Assembly: GCA_905221605.1 (NCBI GenBank)
Contig: CAJNDS010001024.1
Location: 1-64,000 of the forward strand
Direction: 5' to 3'
Length of the DNA: 64,000 nucleotides
From: Symbiodinium natans
Lineage: Eukaryota; Sar; Dinophyceae; Suessiales; Symbiodiniaceae
The notes under the pieces were generated by a model. That model saw nothing but the letters and a program-made list of their open reading frames with translations. It was not told the DNA's origin and searched no databases. A program made the translations under genes and the position numbers. Below, one piece after another: positions 1 through 11,200 of this stretch. The stretch's first letter is position 1. Each line of letters starts with the position of its first letter.

Positions 1-184
1 TGAACAGAGTGACAGGACTGCTTGGCAGTGCTTGTCCAAAACTGACATTACAAACCTACAGTGTCCTGCAGCATGACTGCAAGATGTCTGCTACTTGTCA
101 TTACTTGTCGCCACGAGATTTTTTTGGGGAACGTTTTCGGGTTTCAATTGGCTCTCTCCCTTCCCCTTAAGCCTTGACTTCGTC

Positions 185-1783
185 TCACTTGCCCATGTCA
201 TGACCGATTGATCTGCATACAGGGCAGCTCGGCATGCGCCCGCAGCGTGTAACCCACTCAAACCACTGACTGCAACACCTGTCATGGAAAGAATGCTTAC
301 AGTGCAAAGTGCGCGGCTTACCCTCTGGACACCAGCCATGTGTCTCAAGCGGCTCTTGGCAGATGGCACAAAGTGTAAGTGTACCGGTCTGCGATGCTTC
401 TTCGCCTTCGCCGAACTCACACGTGACCCCCATAGCGTCTGAGATGATCTTGATAGCCTTTCCTTTCCGCCCTTTGCGATCTCCGTATGGCTTAGCCCGC
501 AAGCGTTGGACAAGCTGGGGAAACTTTTGCCGGGTATCGTCGCATGTGTCTGGATCAGCCTCTGGCAAGCATCTTAGTGCATCAGCAGCCTCCAAACGCA
601 CGTCGTCATCATTGTCGTCCAAAGCTGTGCAAACCAACATCTCGAACAGGGTAACCTGATGCCCACTACCTTTTGCTTCAGGACAGAGACCTAGGGACCC
701 AAGAAGCTCCTTGGCCCCACCGCTCGCAATGGCCCCTAAAGTTGTGCAAGTGCTCAATCGAATCTTTGGCCGGCTGTCCTTCAAGTTTCTTAGCAGTGGT
801 TCGATAACGCTTGCAACAGCTGCACCCTCTCCTGCAATTGCAATTGAACTGAGGGCATCCAATGGTGCAACTAGAGGAGCCCCCTTCTCCTGAGTTGCTT
901 CGAAGCACTGCATGAGGCTCTTCACATCTTGGGCTACTGCGGAGGCAGCCCCCTCCTCTGCCAGCACGCGGTACAACGCAGAGACCTTTCTTTGAACCAC
1001 AGCAGACTCGTCTTTCAAACACTGCAGCAGAGCTTTGGAATGCAAAGCCACAAGGGGCGCATGACCTTTCTCTGCAAGTGAGCGCAATGCGCCAAGGATG
1101 GCCAGTTTAACAGGCACCGACTCATTGGGCTTTAATCCACATAATACGGGCTGTATGTTGCCAGCCAGTGCGAGGGCGAACGAGTCAACCTTGCAGGAGT
1201 TGTCCAAGGATTCAGCTGCCTTTTGACGCACTCCAGTCTCCCTTGATGTCAAGTCGGTGCATAACCGATCAAGAGTTTGTTTCTGTCTGAAGTCCCTGTC
1301 TTTGTCCAGTCCTTTGCGAAGCCATCTGCTCGGTAACCCTCGACAGGCCTCGGCTGTCCCCAGGCTAGCAGGTGCAGCCGGCACCACTGCACTGAACTCC
1401 CCAGAAGGTGACATTGGCACAAAGCTGGTAACTTTGGCCCTGGCGGGCTCTTCGTGGCTTTCTTGAGCCAAGGCGTCGGGACGAACTGATGAGGCTCCAG
1501 ATTCTTGGTGCCTCTCTTTTGCAAGACTTCGCCATCCCTGCCCACCACGTGGCACTTCTTTCCAACAGATGAGGTCGGGATGGCCCTTAGGCAAGTTGTC
1601 GACCGCTATCATACACCTATGCAAGGCAAGAGCCAAAACTTTGGCTTGGGGAAAACCTACCATCCAGAAATGCTTGAATGTCCTGGCTGGATGACCCTGA
1701 TTCCTACAATGTCCTACACTGAAGAAAAAGACTGTTTGCAGTGGTCTGCAATGAGTATACGGGTACCACGATGCAGGTGACAT
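185..1783 (-). CDS. HEAT/ARM-like repeat protein with C-terminal RING-H2 finger (putative E3 ubiquitin ligase)
   Basis: An uninterrupted 532-residue frame. Residues about 165-440 are a run of leucine/alanine-rich helical pairs resembling HEAT or armadillo repeats. The C terminus holds a zinc-binding RING-H2 finger: C472, C475, C495, H497, H500, C503, C520 and C523, spaced as in the family (CxxC ... CxHxxHxxC ... CPxC). RING-H2 proteins usually recruit an E2 and ubiquitylate a substrate held by the partner domain, here presumably the helical repeats, in cytosol or nucleus. The true start is uncertain. The first ~120 residues lack repeat character, and M124 (ATG ending at 1414) lies 48 bases downstream of a spliced-leader-like sequence at 1462-1480, so the mature protein may be about 409 residues. 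No intron is visible, which with the leader relic suggests an mRNA-derived gene. Substrate unknown. Confidence 0.75.
   Translation of the reverse strand: MSPASWYPYTHCRPLQTVFFFSVGHCRNQGHPARTFKHFWMVGFPQAKVLALALHRCMIAVDNLPKGHPDLICWKEVPRGGQGWRSLAKERHQESGASSVRPDALAQESHEEPARAKVTSFVPMSPSGEFSAVVPAAPASLGTAEACRGLPSRWLRKGLDKDRDFRQKQTLDRLCTDLTSRETGVRQKAAESLDNSCKVDSFALALAGNIQPVLCGLKPNESVPVKLAILGALRSLAEKGHAPLVALHSKALLQCLKDESAVVQRKVSALYRVLAEEGAASAVAQDVKSLMQCFEATQEKGAPLVAPLDALSSIAIAGEGAAVASVIEPLLRNLKDSRPKIRLSTCTTLGAIASGGAKELLGSLGLCPEAKGSGHQVTLFEMLVCTALDDNDDDVRLEAADALRCLPEADPDTCDDTRQKFPQLVQRLRAKPYGDRKGRKGKAIKIISDAMGVTCEFGEGEEASQTGTLTLCAICQEPLETHGWCPEGKPRTLHCKHSFHDRCCSQWFEWVTRCGRMPSCPVCRSIGHDMGK
1462..1480 (-). 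other. Probable relict of the dinoflagellate spliced leader
   Basis: On the minus strand the last ten bases are TTGGCTCAAG, identical to the 3' end of the conserved 22-nt dinoflagellate trans-spliced leader. They are preceded by CCGACGCC, against CCGTAGCC in the leader, with the three bases ATT missing between the two parts. That gives 16 of 18 aligned bases plus one gap. The element sits 48 bases before an in-frame ATG of the RING-H2 gene. Such relics are known where spliced mRNAs were reverse-transcribed back into dinoflagellate genomes. A chance match to ten bases in 64 kb is possible but not likely. Confidence 0.45.
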
Positions 1784-3627
1784 CTTGTGCAGGGGTGATG
1801 TAGATCTGAGGCTCTGCTTCAGTCATGGTTGTAAACCCGATGACGCGAAAACCCCAACCCAAGTGGTCCACCTTCGTCGTCTGTGCTCTGGATGCCGAGT
1901 GATATGCCGGTGGCTTTCCACCGATTAAGTTACTGCGAGCCATAGCAGGACGACATGTGGGCATGCCAAAACCAACGCACTACAGCAATTGTGCCATTCG
2001 TACGTACAAAAAAACGAACACACACATATGTACATATATATATATAATGTATGTAGATAGAAATCAAGAAACAATGGTCTTTCTGGAGCCTCCAGACCAG
2101 GCAGGGTCCTGGTCTCTCACGATCATTGTTTTGTTTGTTTTGGGCTTCTTTGGGTTTTGGGGACATGATCGAACACAGGTCTGTGCTGCGGAATCGTACG
2201 TGACAGCTTGTGGGCATTCGCGTGCTGAGATAGATCCCTAGCCAAGGATGCCATCGAATTTTGAATTTCTGGCCCGAAAAGCATTGGCATTATTGTGTTT
2301 GTGGAATTCGTAGTGCGACATTTTGGATTTTGATTCGTTCGCGCATTCTGGAGTTTTCGGAAGTTTGGAACCACCAAGTCCGTTGCAAATCAGGCCAAAT
2401 GAGCGACGGACAAAATTGCTTTACACAGTGCGAGGTCGCAGAATACCATATTGTCGCTTTACGTGGGCCCATATCACTTTACATACTATATGACTCCGGA
2501 TACATGTTTTTGAATGTGCCAACTAATGTTATCGCTTTAGGTGGGGCCCATGTCGCTTTCCATGGTTTAACAACTCGTGTCCACCGTAGTACTGGCTTAA
2601 ACATAATTTAGGCAGGCGCTCAAATGGTTCTAAGCATGCTATACGAAGCTGATTCGTTATATGATCTCAAAGAGGCAAAGCGTCCAGCGAACTTATGTCC
2701 ACCAGAACTGTTCAGAACAGCAAAAGCTAGCTGAGCCTGTTCGTTATCCTTACTTGTGGTGTGAAGTTGAGGGCCCCCCCTGCGACAACTCAGTTGTTGG
2801 TTAAAACGTCGGATAGCTCCAGTGTCGTCAATGCCCGGAAGTTGCGACCAGGATCCGGATTGACTAAAAATCCCATCTTGCACAATTTCCCTCATGAACC
2901 AGGCAGGCCGATTTATGAAGCTTTCAGAGCCATATTGCTACGAAGAGGTTCAATTGTTTGCAACATTCGGTCGCTTAGGTCGTTTAGACGAAACAGCCTG
3001 CGCGAACCCATGTTCACCACGTGCCAGAACAATCTAAGCATGCTAAGTATACAAGGCCCCTTCAATAGACATAGATGAACTATTCTGCAAGCAGCATTCG
3101 TGACGTGTGTACGCTTCCACAGCTATCTTCAAAAGCAGATGAACTTGGCGCTTGGGGCAACATATGGTAACATATTCTACGCGCACACACACACACATTT
3201 GGACAATTGGGCGGCTTAATGGACGTGGCAGGTGCAGCCATGATGAGCCATGGCTAATTGCAAGTGTCACCTGTCACCTCCTCAGCCGTGGAGCCGTGGC
3301 TGAGCCGAAAAGCCTCCATAGAAAGCTGCCGCGCTCCATTGCGTGTTTCGTACCAAGCATGCATGGAGACATGCAACCTTGGCAAGAAGCTCTCGCTAGC
3401 ACGCGAACGATTTTTTACTTGAGGCTCGAGAGCAGTCCGGACAGGTATGACGAAATCCAGGTCCCTTTGGAAGCTGGGTGTCAGATTTCCACCACGTAGG
3501 ATTCTGTGCGATGCGAGACGCGTCGACAGAGGTGGCGTTCACAAAATCAATAAGTTCACATGTCGACCTGATAATGCAAGGCGATTCACACATAGACTAC
3601 ACATAGCAAGCCGCTGATTCGATTCGA
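1784..3627. other. Intergenic spacer without a recognisable gene
   Basis: No protein-like frame or RNA gene is recognised here. It contains a short TATA/CA microsatellite (about 2015-2050) and a CA run near 3184-3196. It separates the RING-H2 gene from the downstream end of the ABC transporter gene. Confidence 0.5.
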
Positions 3628-5418
3628 TCAAAGCTGCTGCGCGGAGCACCGCGGGATACAAGCTGGGGGTGGCTTTAAAGAATTCTGCAATTGCCCCTCC
3701 CACCACCTCTGCGGCACAACTGGTTCAAATGGCTCAGCCTCGCCTGCATCTTCGGCAGGCTTCACTTCCCAAACGCCTCCGAATCGGCCTAAGCGGTCTG
3801 CTTGGGCACGGCTATGGGTCACCACCACCGCAGTGCCTCCGCGCTGCAGGAAGCTGCGGAGAGACGCCTCCACGTGCGCGGTGGCGGTGTCGTCCAAGGC
3901 AGAGGTGGGCTCGTCCAGAAGCAGCACACTGGGGTTCGAGGCCAGGGCTATGCAAAGGAAGAGACGCTGGGTTTGGCCCGTGGAAAGCTGATTCCAGGGC
4001 TTGGTAAAGAGCTGTGGATCCATCCCCCAGTCCAGCATGAGCCCCTCTGCTGTGCGTTGCAGGTTGGGCACCCCTGCGAGCCGCGCTGCCTGGGCAGCGA
4101 GGTCCCTGGCAGATCCCTCCATGGGAGCCTTGGGCACAGCAACGTATCGCACCTTCTGCCGCCAGCTGCGACCTCGCATGCCGGAGGCTGGCTTGCCCTC
4201 CAGGCTCAGCTCTTCTGGGCTGGCATTGGGGAGCAGATCTGCCAATGCCCGTAGCAGCGTGCTCTTCCCACAGCCACTGGGACCCAAGAGGGTAGCCACA
4301 CAGCCGTTGCACACGGAGAAGTCCACGTCCCTCAGCAGCACAGGTCCTCGCTCGCGGCCACCCTCCCGCAAAGCCGCGGTCCTGAAGCGCAGGGTTCCTG
4401 GGCTGTCAGGCGCCTGCTCACGCTGCAGCTGCACAAGGCACTGAGGCGAAGGCGGGGGCCGAGCCGCCTCTGCCCCTGCCACGTCCGTGTCTGCCTTGAC
4501 AGCAGGGTCATGCTTGAGCTTCTTGTCGGGAGTACCTGCTTTGCCGCCACAACATCTCCAAGACACGTAGTTCTTGAGCTTTATGAAAGGCACAAGCACG
4601 GCTTCCGCAATCTTGATGCGCTGCTCTGTGCGGAGCTTGGCGACCACAAGTCTGCCCCTGCGGTCGGTCAGCGCACGTGCCGACAGAAACAGCATCAGCG
4701 ATGAAGATGCAAAGGTGCCAGTGGTGATGAGGTAGAAGATGAAGACCTGGTACAGGGCCGCCTGCAATGGGGGCGACCCCCCGAGCACCTGGCCAGTCAT
4801 CATGCCAGGAATGGAGACGAGGCCTGCGACAGACATCTGGTTGATGGTTGGCAGCATGCTCCGCTTCAACACCGACCGGATGCCAGGGCGCATCGCAAGC
4901 CACGGCCCCGCGCCGTACGCGAGCAACGCCTCAACGTGATCTGTCTTCTCGGTCAGGTGTGCCGTGAAGAGGTCGGTCGCCAAGGTTAAGCCGGTAAGGC
5001 CGTTTCCCAGCATCATGCCACAGATCGGAATCAGGTACCGTGCCTGAATGAAGGGATCCGGCCGCAGCACGAGCACAAAGCCGCCCAGGAGTCCGACGGA
5101 AGCAATGGAGACCAGGAAGGCCAGCAGCATGTTCAGGAGCATGCCCCTATAGTACACCTTTGTCCTTGCAAAGCCTTCACGGGAGGCGAGGAGGATCATG
5201 CAGACAATGTAGCCAAAGACCAGTGTCGGCTCATCGAGAGCAAACACCTCCTCAAGCACCAGCCCGAGGAGGGCGAGCTGGGCCAAGCAACGCAAGGCTG
5301 CCACAAGCAGCACGTCTGCAAACTCCAGCTTCGCCGCAAAGATGGCCGTCACCACCAGAAGCACGAACCCACACATGATGCTCACCCTGTCTGGGCCAAG
5401 CTCCATTAGCTCCGCCAT
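3628..5418 (-). CDS. Single-chain ABC transporter: FetB/UPF0014-type permease fused to FetA-type ATPase
   Basis: An intronless 596-residue protein. Residues ~10-250 form a hydrophobic permease with about seven helices and the signatures of the UPF0014/FetB (YbbM, plant STAR2/ALS3) family: IPICGMMLGNGLTG near 130-143 and IPGMMTGQVLGG near 203-214. After a ~90-residue linker, residues ~340-550 are an ABC ATPase with Walker A GPSGCGKST (379-387), signature LSTGQ (478-482), Walker B VLLLDEP (498-504) and the switch histidine H535. Bacterial FetA/FetB (iron export) and plant STAR1/STAR2 (aluminium tolerance) are separate chains, so the fusion is notable. The usual Q-loop glutamine aligns with a valine (about V428), which may alter coupling of ATP hydrolysis to transport. 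The substrate (iron or another metal, or a sugar nucleotide) cannot be told from sequence. The start lies just before the first membrane helix. Confidence 0.88.
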   Translation of the reverse strand: MAELMELGPDRVSIMCGFVLLVVTAIFAAKLEFADVLLVAALRCLAQLALLGLVLEEVFALDEPTLVFGYIVCMILLASREGFARTKVYYRGMLLNMLLAFLVSIASVGLLGGFVLVLRPDPFIQARYLIPICGMMLGNGLTGLTLATDLFTAHLTEKTDHVEALLAYGAGPWLAMRPGIRSVLKRSMLPTINQMSVAGLVSIPGMMTGQVLGGSPPLQAALYQVFIFYLITTGTFASSSLMLFLSARALTDRRGRLVVAKLRTEQRIKIAEAVLVPFIKLKNYVSWRCCGGKAGTPDKKLKHDPAVKADTDVAGAEAARPPPSPQCLVQLQREQAPDSPGTLRFRTAALREGGRERGPVLLRDVDFSVCNGCVATLLGPSGCGKSTLLRALADLLPNASPEELSLEGKPASGMRGRSWRQKVRYVAVPKAPMEGSARDLAAQAARLAGVPNLQRTAEGLMLDWGMDPQLFTKPWNQLSTGQTQRLFLCIALASNPSVLLLDEPTSALDDTATAHVEASLRSFLQRGGTAVVVTHSRAQADRLGRFGGVWEVKPAEDAGEAEPFEPVVPQRWWEGQLQNSLKPPPACIPRCSAQQL

Positions 5419-5957
5419 GGCTGCTACGGCGAGTACTAAGTACTAAGCAGCGAAGCGGGGAGGGAAGCGGCTGACCACTTGAACCACATGAACGAGATGT
5501 CAGTGTCTCTTGTTTAGGTCCATCCTGACATGTCCCGACCATCCACAGCAATCACCCTACTCTTGCGGATCTAGTCCATTATAGTATGCCAGTATATGTC
5601 CCACACCTGTCACCCGCTCTCTCTTTAGCTGCAAGATGCACAGTGATTAGCTGAGCTACATAAATGCAGGTATGAACTTGTAGACCATGCGCGGCCCCAC
5701 TGCCATTTGTCACACTTGCACTGGCAAAGCGACCCAAGCTGCTCCTAGCTACGAAGAAGCAAAGGCTCCGTGCTTCCACACGCATCCGCTTCTAGACTGC
5801 AATCTGCCCCTCTAACATCCACGGAATCACGCCACCTATGGCGGAGAGCTATCCGTGGCACATATTGAAATGACGAAAAAACCAAAGAACAAATCCGTCT
5901 GCATGAGGTCTGCCTCGGCCAGGAGCCATGGACCATAACGGCTTATGATGTCAGAGA
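5419..5957. other. Spacer between two transporter genes
   Basis: About 540 bases separating two minus-strand genes. No convincing coding frame or RNA gene is seen. Polycistronic transcription with trans-splicing would place the acceptor for the ABC transporter mRNA here, but no specific site stands out. Confidence 0.4.
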
Positions 5958-7109
5958 TCACTGCGGCACCGCTCCCGACCGCACGTAGGCTCGCGTAGGG
6001 CTCTCCGATTCGGGGTCTTCTGGCTCCTCAGGTGCGTCGTCACCTTCAGCATCTCTGTGCTGCAGCATGCCGGACAGTGAAGGAGCCTGGGGAGGATCTG
6101 CAAGCTGCGAGCGTGAGCCGAGCAACAGGACTGCGAGGCCCAGCATGATGACGGGTGCACTGGCCAGGGTCGCCGCGGAGGGGACTTCGCCCAGTGCTGC
6201 CCAGGCCACGAGGGCAGTGATGACAGAGCCCAAAGGGTCGAAGGCCAGCACGAAGGCCGGGCTGCTGTGGCGCATGGCCCAAGCCTGCATCAAAAAGCCC
6301 AGTGTAGAAGGTAGCAGCATGGCATAGGCCACATAGACCAACTGGGCCCCCGAGAGCTGCAAGGCTTCCAAGGAAAGCTGTGGCAATGCCGCCAGGCTTA
6401 GCGGAACTAGGGCAAAAGTCACACCCCAAGCCACTGTGTATAGAGAGCTTGGGCTGCAGTTTAGACACACCTTCTGCATCACCCAACATGAGGACACAGC
6501 AAGCGTGCTGCACAGCATGAGGGTCTGCCCAAGTGGCACATCGCTACCTGGCACCACTTTAGGATGACCTGTGCTCCAGACAAAGCTCAACCACACATAT
6601 ATTGCCCCTCCAACCACGGACAGGCCGATGCCCAGAAGCTTCAGCTTTGCTGCCCGGCTGTGGGGCGAAAGCTGCTCAAGTCCCACGCAAGAGGAGAGCG
6701 CGCACACGAAGACGGGCACCGAGTTCTTCCAGACGCTTGGGACGATAGCAGGCAGCAGCTTCAATGCCCTGAAAAGCAGCACCTGCCCCATGGCATGGCA
6801 TGTCCCGTAGACGAGAAACTTCCAAGCATCTTTCCTCTGCGGCAAGGACTGCAGGGGCGTCTTGCCGCTCGACGCCCATAGCCAAAGCTGCATGATGAGG
6901 CCTGATCCGAGGTAGCGATACCAAGAGAAGACCACGGGCTGCAGGCCAGCTTTCCCGTTCATTGCCAGGCGCCCCACCACCAGCAAACCCGAGGCCACTA
7001 GGTCAGCCAATAGGATTGCCATCACCACCGGCCAAAGACTCTTGCATCCCTTGTGGGCTGGCAACAGCTCCGCCTGCAATTCGCCACCTGCCAGTCGCTG
7101 CACGGCCAT
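5958..7109 (-). CDS. EamA-type drug/metabolite transporter (DMT superfamily)
   Basis: An intronless 383-residue membrane protein. Ten hydrophobic stretches are visible (about 27-47, 56-80, 95-118, 120-142, 155-178, 195-215, 225-247, 255-277, 285-307, 312-333), arranged as two five-helix EamA halves. The second half holds the conserved pattern of a small-residue-rich helix, a FDPLGSV segment and a WAALGE-type motif near the last two helices. The family exports or exchanges small metabolites such as amino acids, nucleotide sugars or purines, and plant relatives are of the WAT1/UMAMIT type. The C-terminal ~50 residues are acidic and hydrophilic, probably a cytosolic tail. The substrate cannot be assigned. 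It lies 539 bases upstream of the ABC transporter in the same orientation. Confidence 0.8.
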   Translation of the reverse strand: MAVQRLAGGELQAELLPAHKGCKSLWPVVMAILLADLVASGLLVVGRLAMNGKAGLQPVVFSWYRYLGSGLIMQLWLWASSGKTPLQSLPQRKDAWKFLVYGTCHAMGQVLLFRALKLLPAIVPSVWKNSVPVFVCALSSCVGLEQLSPHSRAAKLKLLGIGLSVVGGAIYVWLSFVWSTGHPKVVPGSDVPLGQTLMLCSTLAVSSCWVMQKVCLNCSPSSLYTVAWGVTFALVPLSLAALPQLSLEALQLSGAQLVYVAYAMLLPSTLGFLMQAWAMRHSSPAFVLAFDPLGSVITALVAWAALGEVPSAATLASAPVIMLGLAVLLLGSRSQLADPPQAPSLSGMLQHRDAEGDDAPEEPEDPESESPTRAYVRSGAVPQ

Positions 7110-7190
7110 GTCCCGGAAGTTCTAGAAGGGGAGGGTGGGGAGTAGGGGAGCTGGCGGAGGTAGGGTGAGTGAGGCTACAGGCACTTTGTG

Positions 7191-8200
7191 TCACGTCATC
7201 TGTCCTGAATCATTCCTTGAGAGATGCCAATGCAGCGATGGTAGAGGTGCTTTGTGCATGGTTGAGACAGAAGTCTCTGGAATGACCTGGGACTGGGCTG
7301 GGGTCTTCAAACCAAGCTCTGCAAGCTCCTTTTGGCAGGCTTGCATGATCAACTCATGAACCACATGGAGCATTCGATCCATTCTCAGTGTTCTCTTAGT
7401 TAGCCACAAGTGCCCCGAGTGCCATCAACATGCCCTCGAACAACATAGTTGGCTTCAACCTGAGGATCATCCTGCCCCTTGGTGCTAAGAGGAAAGCTCG
7501 TAACGTTATTCATGCTGCTTCGGCTTGTTTTCCCTCTGAGCCACTGGCTCACAGCCATCCTGGTCCCAAACAGGGTCTTCAAGTGGCTCATGTAGAGCTT
7601 AGGGTCCTGTGGCCACTTTGGGCCTGAGGACGCCGGTGCTCATGGATCTGGGGCAGAAACCTGATTTTTGTGGGGGCTCTCTCTGCAACCATGCCCCACA
7701 AGTTCCAGGCTACGTCAGCAGCTGTAGCAAGGACGGCAGACTCACTCGACCCCGGGCGCAGCCGGACTCGATGAAATTGACCTCGGTTGGCGAAGATATC
7801 GTGGCTTTGCCAGATCAGTGTGCAGTCGACTTGCGATCTGAAAAAGTAAATCAGGTAAGCTGTGAACAACCGAGTTGCAAGGAAGGCGGGGACGTTGCTG
7901 ATGACCTTGTTGCCTCCCAAGTTCGACCTGAACAGGCTGCCGCGCGATGGGCGCGCGTGCGCAGAGTGACTGTTAGCTGCAACGCTGAGCAGCGCAGGCT
8001 CCAATCCCAAAGTCGATGTTCGGGCTGTTCTGCATTAAGGTCCCTTGTGGTGATCTTTTCGTGCCGTAGCATTCAGTATTGGCGCCCCCCAGAATGGGAC
8101 CAACCTAGAATCTTCTTGAGGCAGTCCAGAGGCTCCGCATCCGGAGCCATGGAAAGCCTGATGAGGCCTTGCGTGAGGACGAACTCCTCCACGGCATCAG
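7191..8200 (-). pseudogene. Possible gene fragments or degraded gene, function unknown
   Basis: Several minus-strand pieces in this kilobase read like protein but do not form one frame. The best is 8105-8200: it begins after TATGAG, ends at a GT donor (CTAG|GTTGG) and encodes a helix-like segment containing AVEEFVLTQGLIRLS and ECLKK-like residues. Further pieces lie near 7590-7950 and 7400-7591, and at 7191-7390 (MLHVVHELIMQACQKELAEL and onward to a stop at 7191). They may be exons of one gene downstream of the DMT gene's promoter region, or remains of a broken gene. No family is recognised, and the linking introns cannot be placed with confidence. Confidence 0.3.
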
Positions 8201-11200
8201 CTCATACGATGCCCTGAATACCTGAACCAATGGTTTAGGGTTTGGGGTCTAGAGTCTAGGGTTCCCCCTGGAACCACAAGAATCCACAAGCTTGGCATAG
8301 CTTGGCGTGTGGCCACTCCTCTCTTGGTGAGATCGTGTGACCACCGGCCCGCTCAAAATAGCCTTAGCTGGGTCATCAGCAACGCGTGTGTGCGACGTGT
8401 TCGAGGGCTCGAGACGAAGTCGTGATGACTCAGGAGATGCACAGGTCTCGACTGTGTCCAATACCAATGAATGTCGAAGGCCCCTCCTTGGCCAAGCAGC
8501 AATTCAGCACTTCGTCCACAACCTGGGTTGCCTTGGACGATACGCCTCGCATTCCACCTGTCAATCGCGACTTGCTGAACTACGAAAAATGGGGGAAGTC
8601 ATTTCGGCCAAAAACCAACTAAATTTGGGAATATATACTCCCATGCTGAGTCGTATACGATCGTAGCAGAGCAATCAAAAGTCAGGGGGACGATCTGATT
8701 ACTGTTCGACGCTCCGGGCACAACGTGAGCTAAAAGTGGATGCAACGGCTCTTTGAAAGAGTCTCCGAAGGCGCGCCCCCTAAACCCTAAACCCTAAACC
8801 CTCAACCCTAAACCCTAAACCTGCTTTTCCGTGCAGCTGAGATCTTGGGTCGGCCAGACAAGGGGCCCGAAGCTCCGAACCCTGAGCAACCAACCCCCCC
8901 GATACATCTCCTCAACAGCCGAGACTCTTTCCAGTAATAGGGGATCCGAAGTATGAGCCCTTCATTTGGCTCCCTTGTGATAGATATATATATATATATA
9001 CATATATATACATATGTATGCATGTATGTATCTATCTATCTCTACATATACATATATATATGTATGTATTCCACCCTTAGAAGTAAGCCCGCCCGAATTT
9101 GTAGCTATGGTACCCCTCCCCCCCCCCCCACCCCACCTTCAACTTGCAACTCCTCGGGTGGGATGCCGGCCCAGAGCATGGACAGCGCATCCTCCAGTGG
9201 AGGTCCCAACTATGTGGGCCCCGCGAAGCTGTCACGAAATCTTGTTTACGTGTAGGAGGGTTTAAGCCTTTAAGCCGAACCAGGTGATGTTGGCAAGTCA
9301 TGAGCTATGAGCAGAAGGGCCCTGACTTCGGCTTTGCTTCACGTAAACGCGTCACTGCTATCTACCAGAATCTACCAGATGTCTGAGACTATTGCGCTTG
9401 CGGTCGGGCATGCTCGATAGAAAAGGCCTATGTCAGAAGTCCCGTGGTCCTCGTGGCTCAAGCCGCCAGCGAAAAGTGGCACGTAATTGAAGGTCATGCC
9501 CACAGCAGTCCCCCTGAAAGGGCTGATAGGGGTGACAGCTCCGCAATCTGCAGCTTGACGGGAGCAACAGCAAGAGACTACAGGCAACGACGAAGGACAC
9601 CCCAGCAGTCTTCATGCACAAGTTTTGCAGGCAGACCTTGCTGGCGGGAAGAGACGATGCCACCTGGAGGCGCGCAGGGGAGCGGAGCAAGGAGGTGAGC
9701 CAGGTGAGCCACAAAATACGAACAAATGTGCAAGGAGGTGTGCCGAAATTGCCGCCTGCCAGCACTTTTGGCCTCCTCGTTGAAGCGCCGGATGAGCGCG
9801 CGATCCTGGAGGAAAGAGGTTGTGCCACTCTGTCAGTGGCGTGGCCGAGAACTACGAGAAGATGAATGAGCTACCGTGTCAGTTGCCAAGACTGGAAGAG
9901 GCGGACTGCTCAAAGGACTCATGCGGCCCTGCGATGATCATGCCATGATGAATGGAGCATGGTGCTGGGATGCTTGTGATGCAGCGCCTCTTTGCTCACC
10001 TTCAAGCCGAGTGAAGCAGCCTGCTGTGCCACTGCCTCCGGCGATGCAAAAAGCAAATGTGCCAAAGAGCGGCCGACGCCTACGATAAGATGTGTCTGGG
10101 AATCTCCTGCTTAGATTCGGCTTAGATTGTTGGCACGGGCTATCTCGCCAGCACGAGCCTATTTATCAATACGAGTCTTATTTGCTAGGTAATGTTGCGC
10201 TCGCGTTCGTATCTAGATGTATCTAGGGGTCCTTCCCCCCCCCCCCCCCCCTTCCCCAAACAATTTCGGGGTTTGTGTGCACCCTCGTTAAACGGGAACG
10301 GGGGCTGAGGGTAGGGCGGCCAGGGCTCGAAGCCTTGAAGCTTGAGGGTGGTCTTATTCATATTTCGCTATCTTTCTTGGTTCCCTGGCACTGGCACCCC
10401 GGGATCCCCGGACGACAAACTTCACACAATTGCGGGTATAGTTGCTAAAGGCAGTGCAACATGATGCCGCAAGGGGAAAGGGAATTTACGGCAGACTTGA
10501 GGTTTTCTGAGGTTCCGGCTTGCGCACGAAAGCAGGTGCACGTGTTCCAGAAGCACCCAGAAGCGCTGCTTCTAACGGTTGCTGAACATGCCTGCCATTG
10601 CTCCTCTTCTCCTGTGTCAGTCGACTCATCGGGTGGAGTGGGCTTCTCTGGATCAGCATCACCCGTCACCTTGGAGTCAGCATGCCCTGTCCACTTGCTC
10701 TTGAGGCGCTGAGCTCATCCTCTTGAATTCCTTGCAGCCTTGGTGCGAAGGCGCGGAAAAAGTCGCGGAGCATGCCGTGCGATGCGGCTCCGGTAGGCCT
10801 TCCATGCAGACTATCACGATAGTTCCATGCACTTTCACAGGTAGGCTGTTAAGCTGAGTACTGGCGAAGTGCTGTTTGTTTTACAAGATTGGAACAGCAC
10901 TGTAACAGCACAAGAGCTTCATGGCTGCTTGCAATTCAACATGAGCCAACCCCTTCGCTGCCCATGCAGAGAAAGGACTTGTTATAGCGCTGGGCCCCTA
11001 CTGTACGAGACCGGGCCCTTTCACGTCTGCAATCGTGTGGAGAGCAAGGTCAACAAGAATGCCGAGCTCCCTTCTCAAACGTCCCGAGCAGGCCCCTGGT
11101 TTCCCTTCAGTAGGCTGTCCTCCACTAGGGTCTCAAGCGACCCAAAGCATTGAACTCTTGCCATGATGCGGCGCCCCAAAGCAGCCCTCATCTCACCTAA

